Shown piece after piece: positions 63,242 through 64,000 of a stretch of 64,000 nt of DNA. Position 1 is the stretch's first letter, and every line of letters starts with the position of its first letter. The notes beneath the pieces are model-generated. The model saw only the letters and a program-made list of their open reading frames with translations, had not been told where the DNA came from and ran no database searches. Position numbers and translations under genes: made by a program. The stretch covers positions 1,178,001-1,242,000 of the forward strand of contig NC_009840.1 of assembly GCF_000018065.1 (NCBI RefSeq), in the 5' to 3' direction. Origin of the DNA: Prochlorococcus marinus str. MIT 9215. GTDB taxonomy: Bacteria > Cyanobacteriota > Cyanobacteriia > PCC-6307 > Cyanobiaceae.

Positions 63242-64000
63242 ATGAAGAAATTTACAATTTTTACAGGTACAAGAGCTGAATATGGATTGTTGAAGTATTT
63301 AATTAAAGCATTAACTATTGAGAAAGATTTTGAAACTAATTTGATAGTAGCTGCATCTCATTTGAGTCCAAAATTTGGAGAAACTATTAATGAAATTAAA
63401 GTTGATGGAATTGAGCCGAGTTTTTATATTCCATTAAGAATAGATTCTGAAGAAAATGGGATGTGTCTTCAAACTGCAGACATAATGATTGAGGTTTCAA
63501 AAGTATTAAAAGAATTAAATCCTGATTATTTAATTTTGCTTGGTGATAGATTTGAGACTTTTGGAACTGCTGCTGCTGGACATTTACTAGGAATAAAAAT
63601 AATACATATTCATGGAGGTGAAAGCACCTTAGGTGCTATTGATGATAAGTTAAGGCATGCAATATCCCAATTGAGTACTTTACACTTTACTTCTGCCAAA
63701 GTGCACAAAGAAAGAGTCGAGAAAATGGGGTTTCCCCAAGATAAAGTTTTTAATGTTGGACCAATGGCCATAGATGGGATTTTAAATACTATAGAGTTAA
63801 ATAAAAAAGAATTTTCAAGAAAAACGAACTTTATATTTGGACAAAATAATTTCTTAGTCACATTTCATCCTGAAACTCTTTCCTCTGATCTAGGCATGGA
63901 GGGGTTAGATAATTTACTGAAAGTTTTAAAAGAAATAGATTGCAATATACTCTTTACTTCTCCAAATGCAGATAAAGGTTTTGAATTGATTTTAAAAAAA
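63242..64000 (+). CDS. legG: NDP-sugar 2-epimerase, hydrolysing (LegG/NeuC), partial
   Basis: The first 253 residues of a UDP-GlcNAc 2-epimerase-fold enzyme; it runs off the right edge. KFTIFTGTRAEYGLLKYLIK is the NeuC/LegG start, then LILLGDRFETFGTAAAGHLLG, IIHIHGGESTLGAIDDKLRHAI and LVTFHPETLSSDLG. The family releases the NDP and inverts C2, giving 2,4-diacetamido-trideoxymannose for LegI. It is 70 bases after legC. LegI (synthase) and LegH (acetyltransferase) are expected beyond the edge. Confidence 0.92.
   Translation, partial: MKKFTIFTGTRAEYGLLKYLIKALTIEKDFETNLIVAASHLSPKFGETINEIKVDGIEPSFYIPLRIDSEENGMCLQTADIMIEVSKVLKELNPDYLILLGDRFETFGTAAAGHLLGIKIIHIHGGESTLGAIDDKLRHAISQLSTLHFTSAKVHKERVEKMGFPQDKVFNVGPMAIDGILNTIELNKKEFSRKTNFIFGQNNFLVTFHPETLSSDLGMEGLDNLLKVLKEIDCNILFTSPNADKGFELILKK

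Noticed and set aside
21331-64000. Search for integrase, transposase or repeated tRNA end as proof of a mobile island
   Set aside because: None was seen by reading; the island may be maintained by homologous recombination, or its far border lies outside.

Overview
The window looks like a piece of a high-light-adapted Prochlorococcus genome. It is very AT-rich, intergenic gaps are short, and it carries an IsiA/Pcb-type chlorophyll-binding antenna gene beside a flavodoxin gene. It also has the gene families Ycf46-like AAA ATPase, DUF2808 and AroH-type chorismate mutase. This assignment is inferred from gene content and composition; no marker such as 16S rRNA lies in the window.

Positions 1-21,120 read as mostly ordinary chromosome. 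First come an antenna gene (cut by the window edge) and flavodoxin isiB, then small transport and unknown genes. A three-gene minus-strand unit follows: an EamA exporter, a GT4 glycosyltransferase and a GT39 glycosyltransferase. Next is a housekeeping run: sppA, aroH, a DUF2808 protein, rpmH, rnpA, a PH-domain protein, yidC, ycf46-like, serS, rseP, rpsN and pnp. It closes with cysQ, rsmI, a LapA-domain protein and a helix-turn-helix protein. A tRNA-Arg(TCT) gene with a good promoter stands at 21,257.

From the tRNA to the right edge (about 43 kb) almost every gene concerns surface polysaccharide. It resembles the hypervariable cell-surface island known from Prochlorococcus (ISL4 in MED4 nomenclature, from memory). 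Its parts are: (a) an O-antigen polymerase/ligase, ugd, a UDP-glucuronate decarboxylase and galE; (b) GDP-mannose chemistry with gmd, manC, fcl and an AGE-family isomerase; (c) a PhyH oxygenase with a DegT aminotransferase; (d) an odd module of a HAD-nucleotidyltransferase fusion, a compact GDPD-like protein, a truncated pyruvate-kinase-like enzyme and a sulfotransferase; (e) an initiating sugar-phosphate transferase, an ABC exporter, FkbM and several glycosyltransferases; (f) a GDP-heptose cassette (dehydratase, hddA, hddC, gmhB); (g) a branched-sugar cassette (C-methyltransferase, SDR, GDP-mannose hydrolase); (h) a decaying dTDP-rhamnose operon; (i) a legionaminic-acid cassette of the GDP-sugar type (ptmE, ptmF, legF, ptmA, legB, legC, legG) running off the right edge.

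The most interesting signals are three. One is module (d), whose combined chemistry I cannot assign to a described pathway. The second is visible gene decay: a UDP-glucuronate 4-epimerase pseudogene with several lesions, an rmlD 5' fragment joined in frame to an unrelated tail, and an rmlC with no ordinary start codon. The third is a second gene (an AEC permease) that also seems to begin at ATT. I saw no CRISPR array, integrase, transposase or rRNA.
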